A stretch of 50,367 nt of DNA from contig NZ_JAGGPA010000024.1 in the NCBI RefSeq assembly GCF_018614035.1, positions 7,261 through 57,627 on the forward strand, in the 5' to 3' direction. The number at the start of each line of letters is the position of its first letter. Positions within the stretch are counted from its first letter, which is position 1. The stretch comes from Streptomyces sp. ISL-96. Lineage in GTDB: Bacteria > Actinomycetota > Actinomycetes > Streptomycetales > Streptomycetaceae. The position numbers and the translations under genes were made by a program. This document shows positions 17,263 to 26,536 of this stretch, piece by piece. Under the pieces are notes generated by a model. It saw only the letters and a program-made list of their open reading frames with translations, did no database searches and was not told the DNA's origin.

Positions 17263-17513
17263 GGGTTCTCCACATCATCCGTAAGAGCCGCCCATGCGCG
17301 GGTGCACATGAGCGGGTACATGACGAGTGAAGCTAGCGCCGATCATGCGTTCGTATCAACGTGTTGGGAAAAGAAATGGCGGATGCCGAACCGAGTCGTG
17401 ATGCCATCCGTGCCGTTGTCAGGGGGACGAGCACCACAAGCCCCCCCACCAGTGAGGTCACATTGCCCACCCCACCGAACCCACCCACCGCACCCGCGTC
17501 GCGAGGAGATTCC

Positions 17514-17882
17514 GTGGCAACCGATGCACCACCACCGCCCCAGGGCGGCCCGGGCCTGATCCGGACAGGGCACACGACGGAGGAATTCGTCGAGGTGCAG
17601 GAGAGCACCGAATTCGGTGAACTGCGCCGTGCCCACCGTTCCTTCGCCTTCCCCCTGACGATCGCCTTCATCGCCTGGTACCTGCTGTACGTCCTGCTGT
17701 CCAATTACGCGGGCGGCTTCATGGGAACCAAGCTCTTCGGCAACATCAACGTGGCCCTCGTCCTCGGCCTCGCCCAGTTCGCGACCACCTTCCTCATCGC
17801 CTGGTTCTACTCGCGGCACGCCGCCACGCAGCTCGACCCGAAGTCCGAGGCGATCAAGTCCCGTCTGGAGAGCGACGCATGA
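17514..17882 (+). CDS. DUF485 domain protein, partner of the acetate symporter
   Basis: This 122-aa protein has a Pro-rich N-terminus and then the DUF485 core. FGELRRAHRSFAFPLTIAFI leads into the first membrane helix, a short loop (NYAGGFMGTKLFGN) and a second helix ending IAWFYSRHAATQLDP. The GTG at 17514 is chosen because GAGGAGA lies 5-10 bases upstream; the Thr/Pro-rich sequence before it is unlikely to be coding. Its stop overlaps the symporter start (ATGA at 17879-17882). DUF485 proteins commonly precede ActP-type symporters and probably assist them. Confidence 0.9.
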   Translation: MATDAPPPPQGGPGLIRTGHTTEEFVEVQESTEFGELRRAHRSFAFPLTIAFIAWYLLYVLLSNYAGGFMGTKLFGNINVALVLGLAQFATTFLIAWFYSRHAATQLDPKSEAIKSRLESDA

Positions 17883-19522
17883 GCCCCGCGCTGACCACGG
17901 CGACCACTGTGCAGCTCGCCGCCGCCGGCGACGCCAGCGAGCACCGGCCGCTTATCATCACCCTCTTCGGTCTTTTCGTCGTCGCCACCCTCTTCATCAC
18001 GGTCTGGGCGGGCCGTCAGACCAAGAGCGCCTCCGACTTCTACGCCGGCGGCCGCCAGTTCACCGGATTCCAGAACGGCCTCGCCATCTCCGGCGACTAC
18101 ATGTCCGCCGCGTCCTTCCTCGGCATCGCCGGCGCCATCGCCCTCTTCGGTTACGACGGCTTTCTCTACTCCATCGGCTTCCTGGTCGCCTGGCTGGTCG
18201 CGCTGCTCCTCGTCGCCGAGCCGCTGCGCAACTCCGGCCGCTACACGATGGGCGACGTCCTCGCGTACCGCATGCGCCAGCGCCCCGTGCGCACCGCCGC
18301 GGGCACCTCCACCATCGTCGTGTCGATCTTCTACCTGCTCGCGCAGATGGCGGGCGCGGGCGTACTGGTCTCGCTGCTCCTCGGCATCACCAGCGACGCC
18401 GGCAAGATCCTTATCGTCGCCCTCGTCGGCGTGCTGATGATCGTGTACGTCACCATCGGCGGCATGAAGGGCACCACCTGGGTCCAGATGGTGAAGGCCG
18501 TCCTCCTCATCGCGGGCACCTTGCTGATCACTTTCCTGATCCTGCTGAAGTTCAACTTCAACCTCTCCGACCTGCTCGGTACGGCGGCCTCCAACAGCGG
18601 CAAGGGCTCCGCGTTCCTGGAGCCGGGTCTCAAGTACGGCCTCACCGCCACCTCGAAGCTCGACTTCATCTCGCTCGGCATCGCCCTGGTCCTCGGCACC
18701 GCCGGCCTGCCGCACATCCTGATCCGCTTCTACACGGTCCCCACGGCCAAGGCCGCCCGTAAGTCGGTGAACTGGGCGATCGGCATCATCGGCGCCTTCT
18801 ACCTGATGACGATCGTGCTCGGCTTCGGCGCCGCCGCGATCCTCAAGCCCGGCGAAATCATCGCGTCCAACAAGGCCGGCAACACGGCGGCCCCGCTCGC
18901 CGCGCTGGAGATCGGCGGCGGCGCCGGCTCCACGGGCGGCGCGATCCTGCTCGCCGTGATCTCCGCCGTCGCGTTCGCCACCATCCTCGCGGTGGTAGCG
19001 GGTCTCACCCTGGCCTCCTCGTCGTCGTTCGCGCACGACATCTACGCCAACGTCATCCGGCGCGGCAAGGCCACCGAGAAGGAAGAGGTACGGGCCGCAC
19101 GCTGGGCGACGGTCGCCATCGGCGTCGTCTCCATCGCGCTCGGCGCCCTCGCCCGCGACCTGAACGTGGCCGGTCTGGTCGCCCTCGCCTTCGCGGTCGC
19201 CGCGTCCGCCAACCTGCCGACGATCCTCTACAGCCTCTTCTGGAAGAAGTTCACGACGCAGGGCGCCCTGTGGTCCATCTACGGCGGCCTGGTCACCTCC
19301 GTGGGCCTCGTGCTGTTCTCGCCCGTCGTGTCCGGCAAGCCGTCGTCGATGTTCCCGAGTGCGGACTTCGCGTGGTTCCCGCTGGAGAACCCGGGCCTGA
19401 TCTCGATCCCGCTCGGCTTCGTGCTCGGGTGGCTCGGGTCCGTACTGTCGAAGGACGAGCCGGACAAGGGGAAGTACGCGGAGCTGGAGGTCAAGTCACT
19501 CACCGGCATCGGCGCGCACTGA
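17879..19522 (+). CDS. actP: Cation/acetate symporter (sodium:solute symporter family)
   Basis: This 547-aa, roughly 13-helix SSS-family transporter has the ActP signatures: TKSASDFYAGGRQFTGFQNG near 50-69, GDYMSAASFLGIAG near 72-85 and LVLGTAGLPHILIRFYTVP near 274-292. The family carries acetate and other short monocarboxylates with Na+ or H+. It is translationally coupled to DUF485, the usual yjcH-actP arrangement. A 15-bp perfect hairpin ends the unit at 19570-19605. Confidence 0.93.
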   Translation: MSPALTTATTVQLAAAGDASEHRPLIITLFGLFVVATLFITVWAGRQTKSASDFYAGGRQFTGFQNGLAISGDYMSAASFLGIAGAIALFGYDGFLYSIGFLVAWLVALLLVAEPLRNSGRYTMGDVLAYRMRQRPVRTAAGTSTIVVSIFYLLAQMAGAGVLVSLLLGITSDAGKILIVALVGVLMIVYVTIGGMKGTTWVQMVKAVLLIAGTLLITFLILLKFNFNLSDLLGTAASNSGKGSAFLEPGLKYGLTATSKLDFISLGIALVLGTAGLPHILIRFYTVPTAKAARKSVNWAIGIIGAFYLMTIVLGFGAAAILKPGEIIASNKAGNTAAPLAALEIGGGAGSTGGAILLAVISAVAFATILAVVAGLTLASSSSFAHDIYANVIRRGKATEKEEVRAARWATVAIGVVSIALGALARDLNVAGLVALAFAVAASANLPTILYSLFWKKFTTQGALWSIYGGLVTSVGLVLFSPVVSGKPSSMFPSADFAWFPLENPGLISIPLGFVLGWLGSVLSKDEPDKGKYAELEVKSLTGIGAH

Positions 19523-19569
19523 GCGTACCGACCGCACTGACCGCACCTCCTTTCCCACAGCGGGGGCCT

Positions 19570-19605
19570 TGTGGCCGCGTCGTAGAGTCATACGACGCGG
19601 CCACA
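19570..19605 (+). terminator. Strong hairpin terminator after actP
   Basis: Perfect 15-bp arms TGTGGCCGCGTCGTA (19570-19584) and TACGACGCGGCCACA (19591-19605) with a 6-nt loop. No U-tract follows, as is common in Streptomyces. Confidence 0.8.
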
Positions 19606-19704
19606 CCGCTCCCGTGGTATCGGAGCCCTGTCGTTGTCAGAGGTGTCGCGTAGGCTCGACAACGTTCGAGAAAGACGAATTCCGGATCGGGGAGTGGGTC
19701 GAGG

Positions 19705-20694
19705 GTGCTTATCGACACTTATGGCCGAGTAGCCACTGACCTGCGCGTTTCGCTCACCGACCGCTGCAACCTGCGCTGTACGTACTGCATGCCCGAGGAG
19801 GGTCTGCAGTGGCTGGCGAAGCCGGACCTGCTCACGGACGACGAGATCGTGCGGCTGATCGGCATCGCGGTGACCGACCTCGGCGTGACCGAGGTGCGCT
19901 TCACCGGCGGCGAGCCGCTGCTGCGCCCCGGTCTGGTCGGGATAGTCGAGCGCTGCGCCGCGCTCGCGCCGCGCCCCAAGATGTCCCTCACCACCAACGG
20001 GATCGGCCTCAAGCGCACCGCCGTCGCCCTCAAGGCGGCCGGCCTGGACCGGGTCAACGTCTCTCTCGACACCCTGCGCCCCGACGTCTTCAAGACCCTC
20101 ACCCGCCGCGACCGCCACCACGACGTCATCGACGGCATGGCGGCCGCCCGCGACGCGGGCCTGACCCCGGTCAAGGTCAATGCCGTACTGATGCCCGGGC
20201 TCAACGACGACGAGGCCCCCGACCTGCTCGCCTGGGCCGTCGAGAACGCGTACGAGATGCGCTTCATCGAGCAGATGCCGCTCGACGCCCAGCACGGCTG
20301 GAAGCGCGACGGCATGATCACCGCCGGTGACATCCTGGAGTCTCTGCGTACCCGCTTCACGCTCACCGCCGAGGGCGAGGACGAGCGCGGCTCGGCGCCC
20401 GCCGAGCGCTGGGTCGTCGACGGCGGCCCGCACCGCGTCGGCGTCATCGCCTCCGTCACCAGGCCGTTCTGCCGGGCGTGCGACCGGACCCGGCTCACCG
20501 CCGACGGTCAGGTACGCACGTGCCTGTTCGCCCGCGAGGAGTCGGACCTGCGCGGCGCCCTGCGCTCCGGTGCCCCGGACGAGGAGATCGCCAGGCTGTG
20601 GAAGCTGGCGATGTGGGGCAAGAAGGCGGGCTCCGGTCTCGACGATCCGTCCTTCCTGCAGCCCGACCGCCCCATGTCAGCCATCGGAGGCTAA
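19705..20694 (+). CDS. moaA: GTP 3',8-cyclase (molybdenum cofactor biosynthesis)
   Basis: This 329-aa radical SAM enzyme of molybdopterin synthesis converts GTP to 3',8-cyclo-7,8-dihydro-GTP. The N-terminal 4Fe-4S cluster motif is Cys21-x3-Cys25-x2-Cys28 (CNLRCTYC). The C-terminal second cluster uses Cys256, Cys259 and Cys273 (CRACDRTRLTADGQVRTC). The protein ends in the required double glycine (AIGG). The GTG at 19705 follows GGGTCGAG. It stands apart from other moa genes here; none are in this window. Confidence 0.96.
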   Translation: MLIDTYGRVATDLRVSLTDRCNLRCTYCMPEEGLQWLAKPDLLTDDEIVRLIGIAVTDLGVTEVRFTGGEPLLRPGLVGIVERCAALAPRPKMSLTTNGIGLKRTAVALKAAGLDRVNVSLDTLRPDVFKTLTRRDRHHDVIDGMAAARDAGLTPVKVNAVLMPGLNDDEAPDLLAWAVENAYEMRFIEQMPLDAQHGWKRDGMITAGDILESLRTRFTLTAEGEDERGSAPAERWVVDGGPHRVGVIASVTRPFCRACDRTRLTADGQVRTCLFAREESDLRGALRSGAPDEEIARLWKLAMWGKKAGSGLDDPSFLQPDRPMSAIGG

Positions 20695-20702
20695 AGCGCC
20701 CA

Positions 20703-20963
20703 TTAGTCGCCTCCGGCGACGGAGGCCTCCCACTCCTCCAGCGTCACGACGTCCTTCAGGAAGCCGCGTACGCCGAGGAATTGGGACAGGTGCTCCCGGT
20801 GCTCGTCGCACGCGAGCCACGTCTTGCGGCGCTCCGGAGTGTGCAGCTTCGGGTTGTTCCAGGCGAGAACCCAGACGGCGGCGGAGCGGCAGCCCTTGGC
20901 GGAGCAGACGGTGGCGCCGGCATCGGCCGAACCGGGGAAAAGAAGGGAATCAGGGGAGTTCAC
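20703..20963 (-). CDS. Small conserved Cys/His protein of unknown function
   Basis: This 86-aa protein with a GTG start has CSAKGCRSAAVWVLAWNNPK followed by RRKTWLACDEHREHLSQFL. Two Cys, another Cys and nearby His could bind a metal. The family is common in actinobacteria and is, to my recollection, sometimes mislabelled acetone carboxylase; nothing in the sequence supports that activity. It converges on moaA with 8 bp between the stops, so it probably relies on sequence inside moaA for termination. Confidence 0.8.
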   Translation of the reverse strand: MNSPDSLLFPGSADAGATVCSAKGCRSAAVWVLAWNNPKLHTPERRKTWLACDEHREHLSQFLGVRGFLKDVVTLEEWEASVAGGD

Positions 20964-20988
20964 GCACTCAACCCTAGGTCAAAAAGGG

Positions 20989-21026
20989 CGACGCCGAGCA
21001 GCCACGGGGGGAGCTGCCCGGCGTCG
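20989..21026 (-). terminator. Rho-independent terminator for the DUF3099 gene
   Basis: The arms CGACGCCG-A-GCAGC and GCTGC-C-CGGCGTCG have one mismatch. In minus-strand sense they are followed by CCCTTTTTGACC, a real U-tract, which is unusual for this GC content. It lies downstream of the DUF3099 gene and upstream of the small Cys/His gene. Confidence 0.75.
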
Positions 21027-21147
21027 GTCCGTCGCTCCGACGGGGGATGCGGAGCGCCTACGAAGTATGTCACGCGACATGGGGTGTGGTGCACCGGAAC
21101 TTCATGATTGATCTGAGCTTTTATTGAGCTTTGCAGACCGGGCGCGA

Positions 21148-21522
21148 TCAACTCTGTTCGTGCGGCTCTTGCTCACGGCCCGGTTCCGGGGCCTCCGGGG
21201 CCGGTTCCTCGGCGGCCGGTTCGGCGGGGCGTTCCAGGGCCGGCCGGACGGGCGTCGGGATGTAGGTGGAGGGGAGCGAAGAGGCATTCTCCCGGCCGCC
21301 GTTGGCGATGACCACGGCGATGTACGGGAGGACGAGGCCCAGAGCCAGGGCCACGATCGCGACGTACCGCTCCACGTCCCACAGGACCGCGGCCAGGATC
21401 ACGGCGACCGTCCGTACCGACATGGAGATCACATAGCGGCGCTGGCGGCGGCGCACGTCGTCGGCCAGCCCCGGCCGGGCTCCGGTGATCCGGAAGACCT
21501 CGGTTCCGCTGTGCTTCCGCAT
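21148..21522 (-). CDS. DUF3099 domain membrane protein
   Basis: This 124-aa protein starts MRKHSGTEVFRITGARPG. The DUF3099 core follows (DDVRRRQRRYVISMSVRTVA, then WDVERYVAIVALALGLVLPY) with two membrane helices (about 38-55 and 60-82), and a Pro/Glu-rich tail (PEPAAEEPAPEAPEPG type). The ATG at 21522 is preferred over longer Arg-rich in-frame starts upstream. It is divergent from the GlsB-like gene. The function is unknown. Confidence 0.85.
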   Translation of the reverse strand: MRKHSGTEVFRITGARPGLADDVRRRQRRYVISMSVRTVAVILAAVLWDVERYVAIVALALGLVLPYIAVVIANGGRENASSLPSTYIPTPVRPALERPAEPAAEEPAPEAPEPGREQEPHEQS

Positions 21523-21734
21523 CACGTTCCACCACCCGATTCCGCGCCGGACGTTCCCTGACCGGACGCTTCCCACGGTACGCCGACGGTCCGCCGCGTT
21601 CGAGCTCGGGGCGTCCCTTACCTGCGCGTACGCCCACCGCCGGATCACGTATGGCGGCGTCCGGCATGCGCTGTACGGGCGGCCGTCCGAGACTGGGCAC
21701 CACATGCGCACACCGCGCCGCATGAGGAGGCGAC

Positions 21735-22013
21735 ATGAGTTGGTTGTGGGCAATCATCGTGGGTCTGGTCCTCGGTCTGCTCGCCAAGGCGATCATCCCC
21801 GGCAAACAGCAGATCCCGCTGTGGCTGACGGTGGTGTTCGGCATTCTCGGCAGCATCGTCGGCAACTCTGTCGCCGCGGGCATCGGCGTCGACGACACCA
21901 AGGGGATCGACTGGATCCGGCATCTGCTCCAGTTGATCGGCGCCATCGTGATCGTCGGAGTGGGCGACATGCTCTGGGCATCGATGAAGGGCAAGAAACA
22001 CCGGACGACCTGA
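21735..22013 (+). CDS. GlsB/YeaQ/YmgE family stress-associated membrane protein
   Basis: This 92-aa protein with three membrane helices has the glycine-rich repeats of the transglycosylase-associated/GlsB family: SWLWAIIVGLVLGLLAKAII, GKQQIPLWLTVVFGILGSIV and GDMLWASMKGKK. The ATG at 21735 is preceded by GAGGAGGCGAC, a good ribosome-binding site. Family members are induced by stress in many bacteria; the mechanism is unknown. Confidence 0.9.
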   Translation: MSWLWAIIVGLVLGLLAKAIIPGKQQIPLWLTVVFGILGSIVGNSVAAGIGVDDTKGIDWIRHLLQLIGAIVIVGVGDMLWASMKGKKHRTT

Positions 22014-22061
22014 GCGATCTGCATCTGTACGCCGTACGCCGTACGTACAGCCATACAGACA

Positions 22062-22108
22062 AAGAGAAGCGGCCGGGCGTGGAATCCCACGCTCCGGCCG
22101 CTTCTCTT
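22062..22108. terminator. Long bidirectional hairpin between glsB-like gene and tyrS
   Basis: The outer arms AAGAGAAGCGGCCGG (22062-22076) and CCGGCCGCTTCTCTT (22094-22108) are perfect. An inner GCGTGG/CCACGC stem closes a small loop, with one bulged T at 22093. It serves the convergent ends of both genes. Confidence 0.85.
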
Positions 22109-22120
22109 CGCGCGAGTGAC

Positions 22121-23389
22121 TCAGCCGGCCGCGACCTCGATCGCCGCCAGGTTCTTCTTTCCGCGCCGCAGCACGAGCCAGCGGCCGTGGAGCAGGTCAT
22201 CGGGCGCCGGTACGGCGTCCTCGTCGGCGACCTTGACGTTGTTCACGTAGGCCCCGCCCTCCTTGACCGTGCGGCGGGCGGCCGACTTGCTCGGGGCCAG
22301 CCCGACCTCCACGAAGAGGTCCACGACGGACCCGAGCTCCGCGACCTTGGCGTGCGGCAGCTCGGACAGCGAAGCGGCCAGCGTCGCCTCGTCCAGACCG
22401 GCGAGCTCGCCCTGCCCGAACAGCGCCTTCGACGCCGCGACGACCGCCGCGCACTGCTCGGCGCCGTGCACCAGCGTCGTCAGCTCCTCGGCCAGCGCAC
22501 GCTGGGCGGCGCGGGCCTGGGGCCGCTCCTCGGTGAGCTTCTCCAGCTCTTCGAGCTCGGTGCGGCTCTTGAAACTGAGGATGCGCAGGTACGGCGAGAT
22601 ATCCCGGTCGTCCACGTTCAGCCAGAACTGGTAGAACGCGTACGGCGTGGTCATCTCCGGGTCGAGCCACACGGCGCCGCTCTCGGACTTGCCGAACTTG
22701 GTGCCGTCCGCCTTGACCATCAGCGGCGTCGCCAGCGCGTGCACGTTCGCGTGCGGCTCCAGGCGGTGGATCAGGTCGAGACCCGCCGTGAGGTTGCCCC
22801 ACTGGTCACTGCCGCCCTGCTGGAGCGTGCAGCCGTAGCGCCGGTACAGCTCCAGGAAGTCCATGCCCTGGAGCAGCTGGTAGCTGAACTCCGTGTAGCT
22901 GATGCCCTGGTCGGACTCCAGCCGCCGGGCGACCGAGTCCTTCGCGAGCATCTTGCTGACCCGGAAGTGCTTGCCGATGTCCCGCAGGAACTCGATCGCG
23001 GACATGCCCGCGGTCCAGTCCAGATTGTTGACCATGACGGCCGCGTTCGGGCCCTCGAAGGACAGGAAGGGCTCGATCTGGCCGCGCAGCCGCGTCACCC
23101 AGTTCGCGATCGTCTCCGGGTCGTTCAAAGTGCGCTCCGCGGTCGGCCGCGGGTCACCGATCTGGCCGGTGGCCCCGCCCACCAGGGCGATCGGCCGGTG
23201 CCCGGCCTGCTGGAGCCTGCGCACGGTGAGGACCTGCACCAGGTGCCCCACGTGCAGACTGGCCGCCGTCGGGTCGAAGCCGCAATAGAACGTGACCGGA
23301 CCGTCCGCGAGCGCCTTGCGCAGTGCGTCCTCGTCAGTGGACTGGGCGAACAGCCCGCGCCACTTCAGCTCGTCGACGATGTCCGTCAC
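22121..23389 (-). CDS. tyrS: Tyrosyl-tRNA synthetase
   Basis: This 422-aa class I aminoacyl-tRNA synthetase (TyrRS, bacterial length) has the HIGH-type motif HVGH (46-49), the tyrosine-binding [14 protein letters not shown] (about 165-178), GGSDQWGN (192-199) and KMSKS-type KFGKS (231-235). The C-terminal S4-like RNA-binding domain runs from about 355 ([18 protein letters not shown]). The GTG at 23389 begins [10 protein letters not shown]. No T-box leader was evident upstream. It follows the TldE/TldD genes on the same strand after 52 bp. Confidence 0.97.
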   Translation of the reverse strand: MTDIVDELKWRGLFAQSTDEDALRKALADGPVTFYCGFDPTAASLHVGHLVQVLTVRRLQQAGHRPIALVGGATGQIGDPRPTAERTLNDPETIANWVTRLRGQIEPFLSFEGPNAAVMVNNLDWTAGMSAIEFLRDIGKHFRVSKMLAKDSVARRLESDQGISYTEFSYQLLQGMDFLELYRRYGCTLQQGGSDQWGNLTAGLDLIHRLEPHANVHALATPLMVKADGTKFGKSESGAVWLDPEMTTPYAFYQFWLNVDDRDISPYLRILSFKSRTELEELEKLTEERPQARAAQRALAEELTTLVHGAEQCAAVVAASKALFGQGELAGLDEATLAASLSELPHAKVAELGSVVDLFVEVGLAPSKSAARRTVKEGGAYVNNVKVADEDAVPAPDDLLHGRWLVLRRGKKNLAAIEVAAG

Positions 23390-23441
23390 GGTCTTGACTC
23401 TCCTTGAACGTTGAGGATTACTCTCGGCCAGTCTATGGGGG

Positions 23442-24833
23442 TCATACGCCCTTGCTGACCGAGCTCATGTTGAAGTCCGGGATGCGCAGCGCGGGCATTG
23501 AGGCCCGGGTGAACCAGTCGCCCCACTCGCGCGGCAGCGTCTTCTCACTGCGCCCGGCCTCGGCGGCCCGCGACAGCAGGTCGACCGGCGACTCGTTGAA
23601 CCGGAAGTTGTTCACCTGGCCGACGACCTCGCCGTTCTCGACGAGATAGACACCGTCCCGGGTCAGTCCGGTCAGCAGCAGCGTCGCCGGGTCGACCTCG
23701 CGGATGTACCAGAGGCAGGTCAGCAGCAGCCCGCGCTCCGTACCGGCCACCATCTCCTCCAGCGACCGCTCACCCCCGCCGTCGAGGATGAGATTGCCGA
23801 TCGCCGGGGCCACCGGCAGCCCGGTCAGCCCCGCGCTGTGCCGCGTCGAGATCAGACGCTCCAGCCTGCCGTCCCGCATCCAGTCCGTCGGAGTCAGCGG
23901 CAGCCCGTTGTCGAAGACGGACGAGTCGTCCCCCGAGGAGTGCGCGACGACGAAGGGCGCCGACTCCAGGCCGGGCTCGTTCGGGTCGCTGCGCAGCGTC
24001 AGCGGCAGCTCGGACAACGTCTCACCCACCCGAGTCCCTCCGCCGGGCTTGCTGAACACCGTCCGCCCCTCCGCGGCGTCCCGGGCCGCCGACGACCACA
24101 TCTGATAAACGAGCAGGTCGGCGACGGCGGTGGGCGGCAGCAGCGTCTCGTACCGCCCCGCCGGGAGTTCGATCAGACGCTCGGCCCAGCCGAGCCGCCG
24201 GGCCAGATCGGCGTCGACGGCGGCCGGGTCCACGTCCTTGAAGTCCCGCGTGGAGTACCCGGCCCAGGCGGAGCGCGTACGGTCCGGCGACTTGGCGTTG
24301 ATCTCCAGCGTGCCGTTGGGCTGGTCGTGACGCAGGCGCAGACCCGTCGACGTACCGAGATAGGTCGACGTCATCTCGTGGTTCGCGAAGCCGTACAGCT
24401 CGCGGCCCCCGGCCCTGGCGCGGGCGAAGGCCTCGCCGAGCGCGGGCGCGAAGTCGGTGAAGACGCTGGAGGAGGTTTCGGCGGGCGCGTCCCTGAAGTC
24501 CGGGGAGTCCGGCACCCCGGACACCAGCGGCTGGGCGTCCTCCGCCGGCCCGGCGCCACGCGCCGCGGCCTCGGCGGCCCGTACCAGCGGCTCAAGATCA
24601 TCAGCGGTCACGGCAGACCGCGACACCACCCCGGACGCGGTGCCTTCCTTACCGTCGACGGTCGCGATGACGGTGAGGGTACGCCCGCGAGTGACGCCGT
24701 TGGTCGTCAGCGCGTTTCCCGCCCAGCGCAGATTGGCGGAGGAATCCTCGTCGGCGATGACGACGCAGCCGTCGGCCGTGGACAGCTCCAGCGCCCGCTC
24801 GACGATCTCGTACGGCTTGGCTGTGCGGCTCAT
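23442..24833 (-). CDS. TldE/PmbA family metallopeptidase-like protein
   Basis: This 463-aa TldE (PmbA)-type subunit has [20 protein letters not shown] at the N-terminus and [20 protein letters not shown] in the middle. The C-terminal barrel ends in [20 protein letters not shown] and [20 protein letters not shown]. It lacks HExxxH, as expected for the non-catalytic partner. In E. coli, TldD-TldE form a zinc protease that trims unfolded peptides such as microcin B17 precursor and CcdA. The ATG is in an ATGA overlap with tldD (24830-24833), indicating stoichiometric synthesis. Confidence 0.92.
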   Translation of the reverse strand: MSRTAKPYEIVERALELSTADGCVVIADEDSSANLRWAGNALTTNGVTRGRTLTVIATVDGKEGTASGVVSRSAVTADDLEPLVRAAEAAARGAGPAEDAQPLVSGVPDSPDFRDAPAETSSSVFTDFAPALGEAFARARAGGRELYGFANHEMTSTYLGTSTGLRLRHDQPNGTLEINAKSPDRTRSAWAGYSTRDFKDVDPAAVDADLARRLGWAERLIELPAGRYETLLPPTAVADLLVYQMWSSAARDAAEGRTVFSKPGGGTRVGETLSELPLTLRSDPNEPGLESAPFVVAHSSGDDSSVFDNGLPLTPTDWMRDGRLERLISTRHSAGLTGLPVAPAIGNLILDGGGERSLEEMVAGTERGLLLTCLWYIREVDPATLLLTGLTRDGVYLVENGEVVGQVNNFRFNESPVDLLSRAAEAGRSEKTLPREWGDWFTRASMPALRIPDFNMSSVSKGV

Positions 24834-26353
24834 CGACCGGCCTCCTGCGCTGTATTGAGGATGTTGACGCCGCGGAAGAGGGCTGAGGGGCAGCCGTGCG
24901 AAACGGCCGCGACCTGGCCGGGTTGCGCCTTGCCGCAGTTGAAGGCGCCGCCGAGGACGTACGTCTGGGGGCCGCCGACCTTCTCCATCGAGCCCCAGAA
25001 GTCGGTGGTCGTCGCCTGGTAGGCGACATCGCGCAGCTGACCCGCGAGCCGGCCGTTCTCGATCCGGAAGAAGCGCTGGCCGGTGAATTGAAAATTGTAT
25101 CGCTGCATATCGATGGACCAGGACCGGTCACCGATCACATAGATACCGCGCTCGACGCCCCCGATCAGATCCTCCGTCGAAAGCCCGCCCGGATCAGGTT
25201 TCAGCGACACATTGGCCATCCGCTGCACCGGCACATGCGCGGGCGAGTCGGCGTACGCGCACCCGTTCGACCGCCCGAGCCCCGTCAGCTTCGCGATACG
25301 CCGGTCCAGCTGGTAGCCGGTGAGCGTGCCGTCCTTGATCAGGTCCCAGGACTGCGCCTCGACGCCCTCGTCGTCGTACCCGACCGTCGCGAGCCCGTGC
25401 TCGGCGGTCCTGTCACCCGTCACGTTCATGATCGGCGACCCGTACGCCAGCTTCCCGAGCTGGTCGAAGGTCGCGAAGGAGGTCCCGGCGTACGCCGCCT
25501 CGTAGCCCAGCGCACGGTCCAGCTCGGTCGCGTGCCCGATCGACTCATGGATGGTCAGCCACAGATTGGACGGATCCACCACCAGGTCGTACGTCCCGGG
25601 CTCCACACCCGGCGCCCGCATCTTCTCGGCGAGCAGCGACGGGATCCGCTCCAGCTCGGCGTCCCAGTCCCATCCGGTCCCCAGCAGGTACTCCCACCCC
25701 CGCCCGACCGGCGGCGCGATGGTCCGCATGGAGTCGAACTCACCACTCGTCGCGTCCACCGCGACCGCGGTGAGCTGCGGATGCAGCCGCACCCGCTGCT
25801 GGGTGGTGACGGTGCCGGCGGTGTCCGCGTAGAACTTGTTCTCCTGCACGGTCAGCAGCGAGGCGTCCACATGCGCGACGCCGTCGGCGGCCAGCAGCCG
25901 CGCGCTCCACTCCGCGAGCAGCCCCGACTTCTCCTCGTCCGGCACATCGAAGGGATTGATGTCGTACGCCGAAACCCACGTCCGGTCGGCGTGCACCGGC
26001 TCGTCGGCCAGCTCCACGCGCTCGTCGGAGCCAGCCGCCTTGATCACCTTCGCCGACAACTTGGCCATCGCCACGGCCTGCCCCGCGACCCGCGCGGCGG
26101 CGTCCATGCTGAGGTCCACCCCGGACGCGAAACCCCAGCTGCCGCCGTGCACCACCCGTACCGCGTACCCGAGGTCAGTGGTGTCGGAGGAACCCGACGG
26201 CTTGGCATCGCGCAGCCGCCACGCCGCGCTGCGCACCCGCTCGAAGCGGAAATCGGCATGGTCGGCGCCCAGCGCCCGGGCACGCGCGAGCGCCGCGTCG
26301 GCGAGCGCGCGCAGCGGCAGCGCCGTGAACGCTTCGTCGATGGAATGAGGCAC
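24830..26353 (-). CDS. tldD: TldD metallopeptidase
   Basis: This 507-aa catalytic partner of TldE has the zinc motif HESIGH (His269, Glu270, His274), followed by ATELDRALGYEAAYAGTSFA. A downstream Cys (FNCGKAQPGQ) supplies the conserved third-ligand region. The ATG at 26353 begins MPHSIDEAFT. Together with the overlapping downstream gene it should form the TldD/E heterodimer. No peptide precursor gene was seen nearby, so a housekeeping role in peptide turnover is the default reading. Confidence 0.94.
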   Translation of the reverse strand: MPHSIDEAFTALPLRALADAALARARALGADHADFRFERVRSAAWRLRDAKPSGSSDTTDLGYAVRVVHGGSWGFASGVDLSMDAAARVAGQAVAMAKLSAKVIKAAGSDERVELADEPVHADRTWVSAYDINPFDVPDEEKSGLLAEWSARLLAADGVAHVDASLLTVQENKFYADTAGTVTTQQRVRLHPQLTAVAVDATSGEFDSMRTIAPPVGRGWEYLLGTGWDWDAELERIPSLLAEKMRAPGVEPGTYDLVVDPSNLWLTIHESIGHATELDRALGYEAAYAGTSFATFDQLGKLAYGSPIMNVTGDRTAEHGLATVGYDDEGVEAQSWDLIKDGTLTGYQLDRRIAKLTGLGRSNGCAYADSPAHVPVQRMANVSLKPDPGGLSTEDLIGGVERGIYVIGDRSWSIDMQRYNFQFTGQRFFRIENGRLAGQLRDVAYQATTTDFWGSMEKVGGPQTYVLGGAFNCGKAQPGQVAAVSHGCPSALFRGVNILNTAQEAGR

Positions 26354-26536
26354 AGAGACTCCTGTCGTCGGGACCGGTCCCTCAGATCATGTCGCGCCCG
26401 GCGGCCCGTTGCCCACCGCTTTCTGTAGAGACCCGACAGTGACTTCTCCGTGGCGCTGTCAGGGGTCGATTCTCCGTACGTGGTCCGGTACCGATAGTTT
26501 CGGTCAGTACCAGACCGCTATCGAAAGGGTGATCCG

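Noticed and set aside
19606..19704. Molybdenum cofactor riboswitch before moaA
   Set aside because: The 99-bp leader is too short and lacks a recognisable Moco RNA core.
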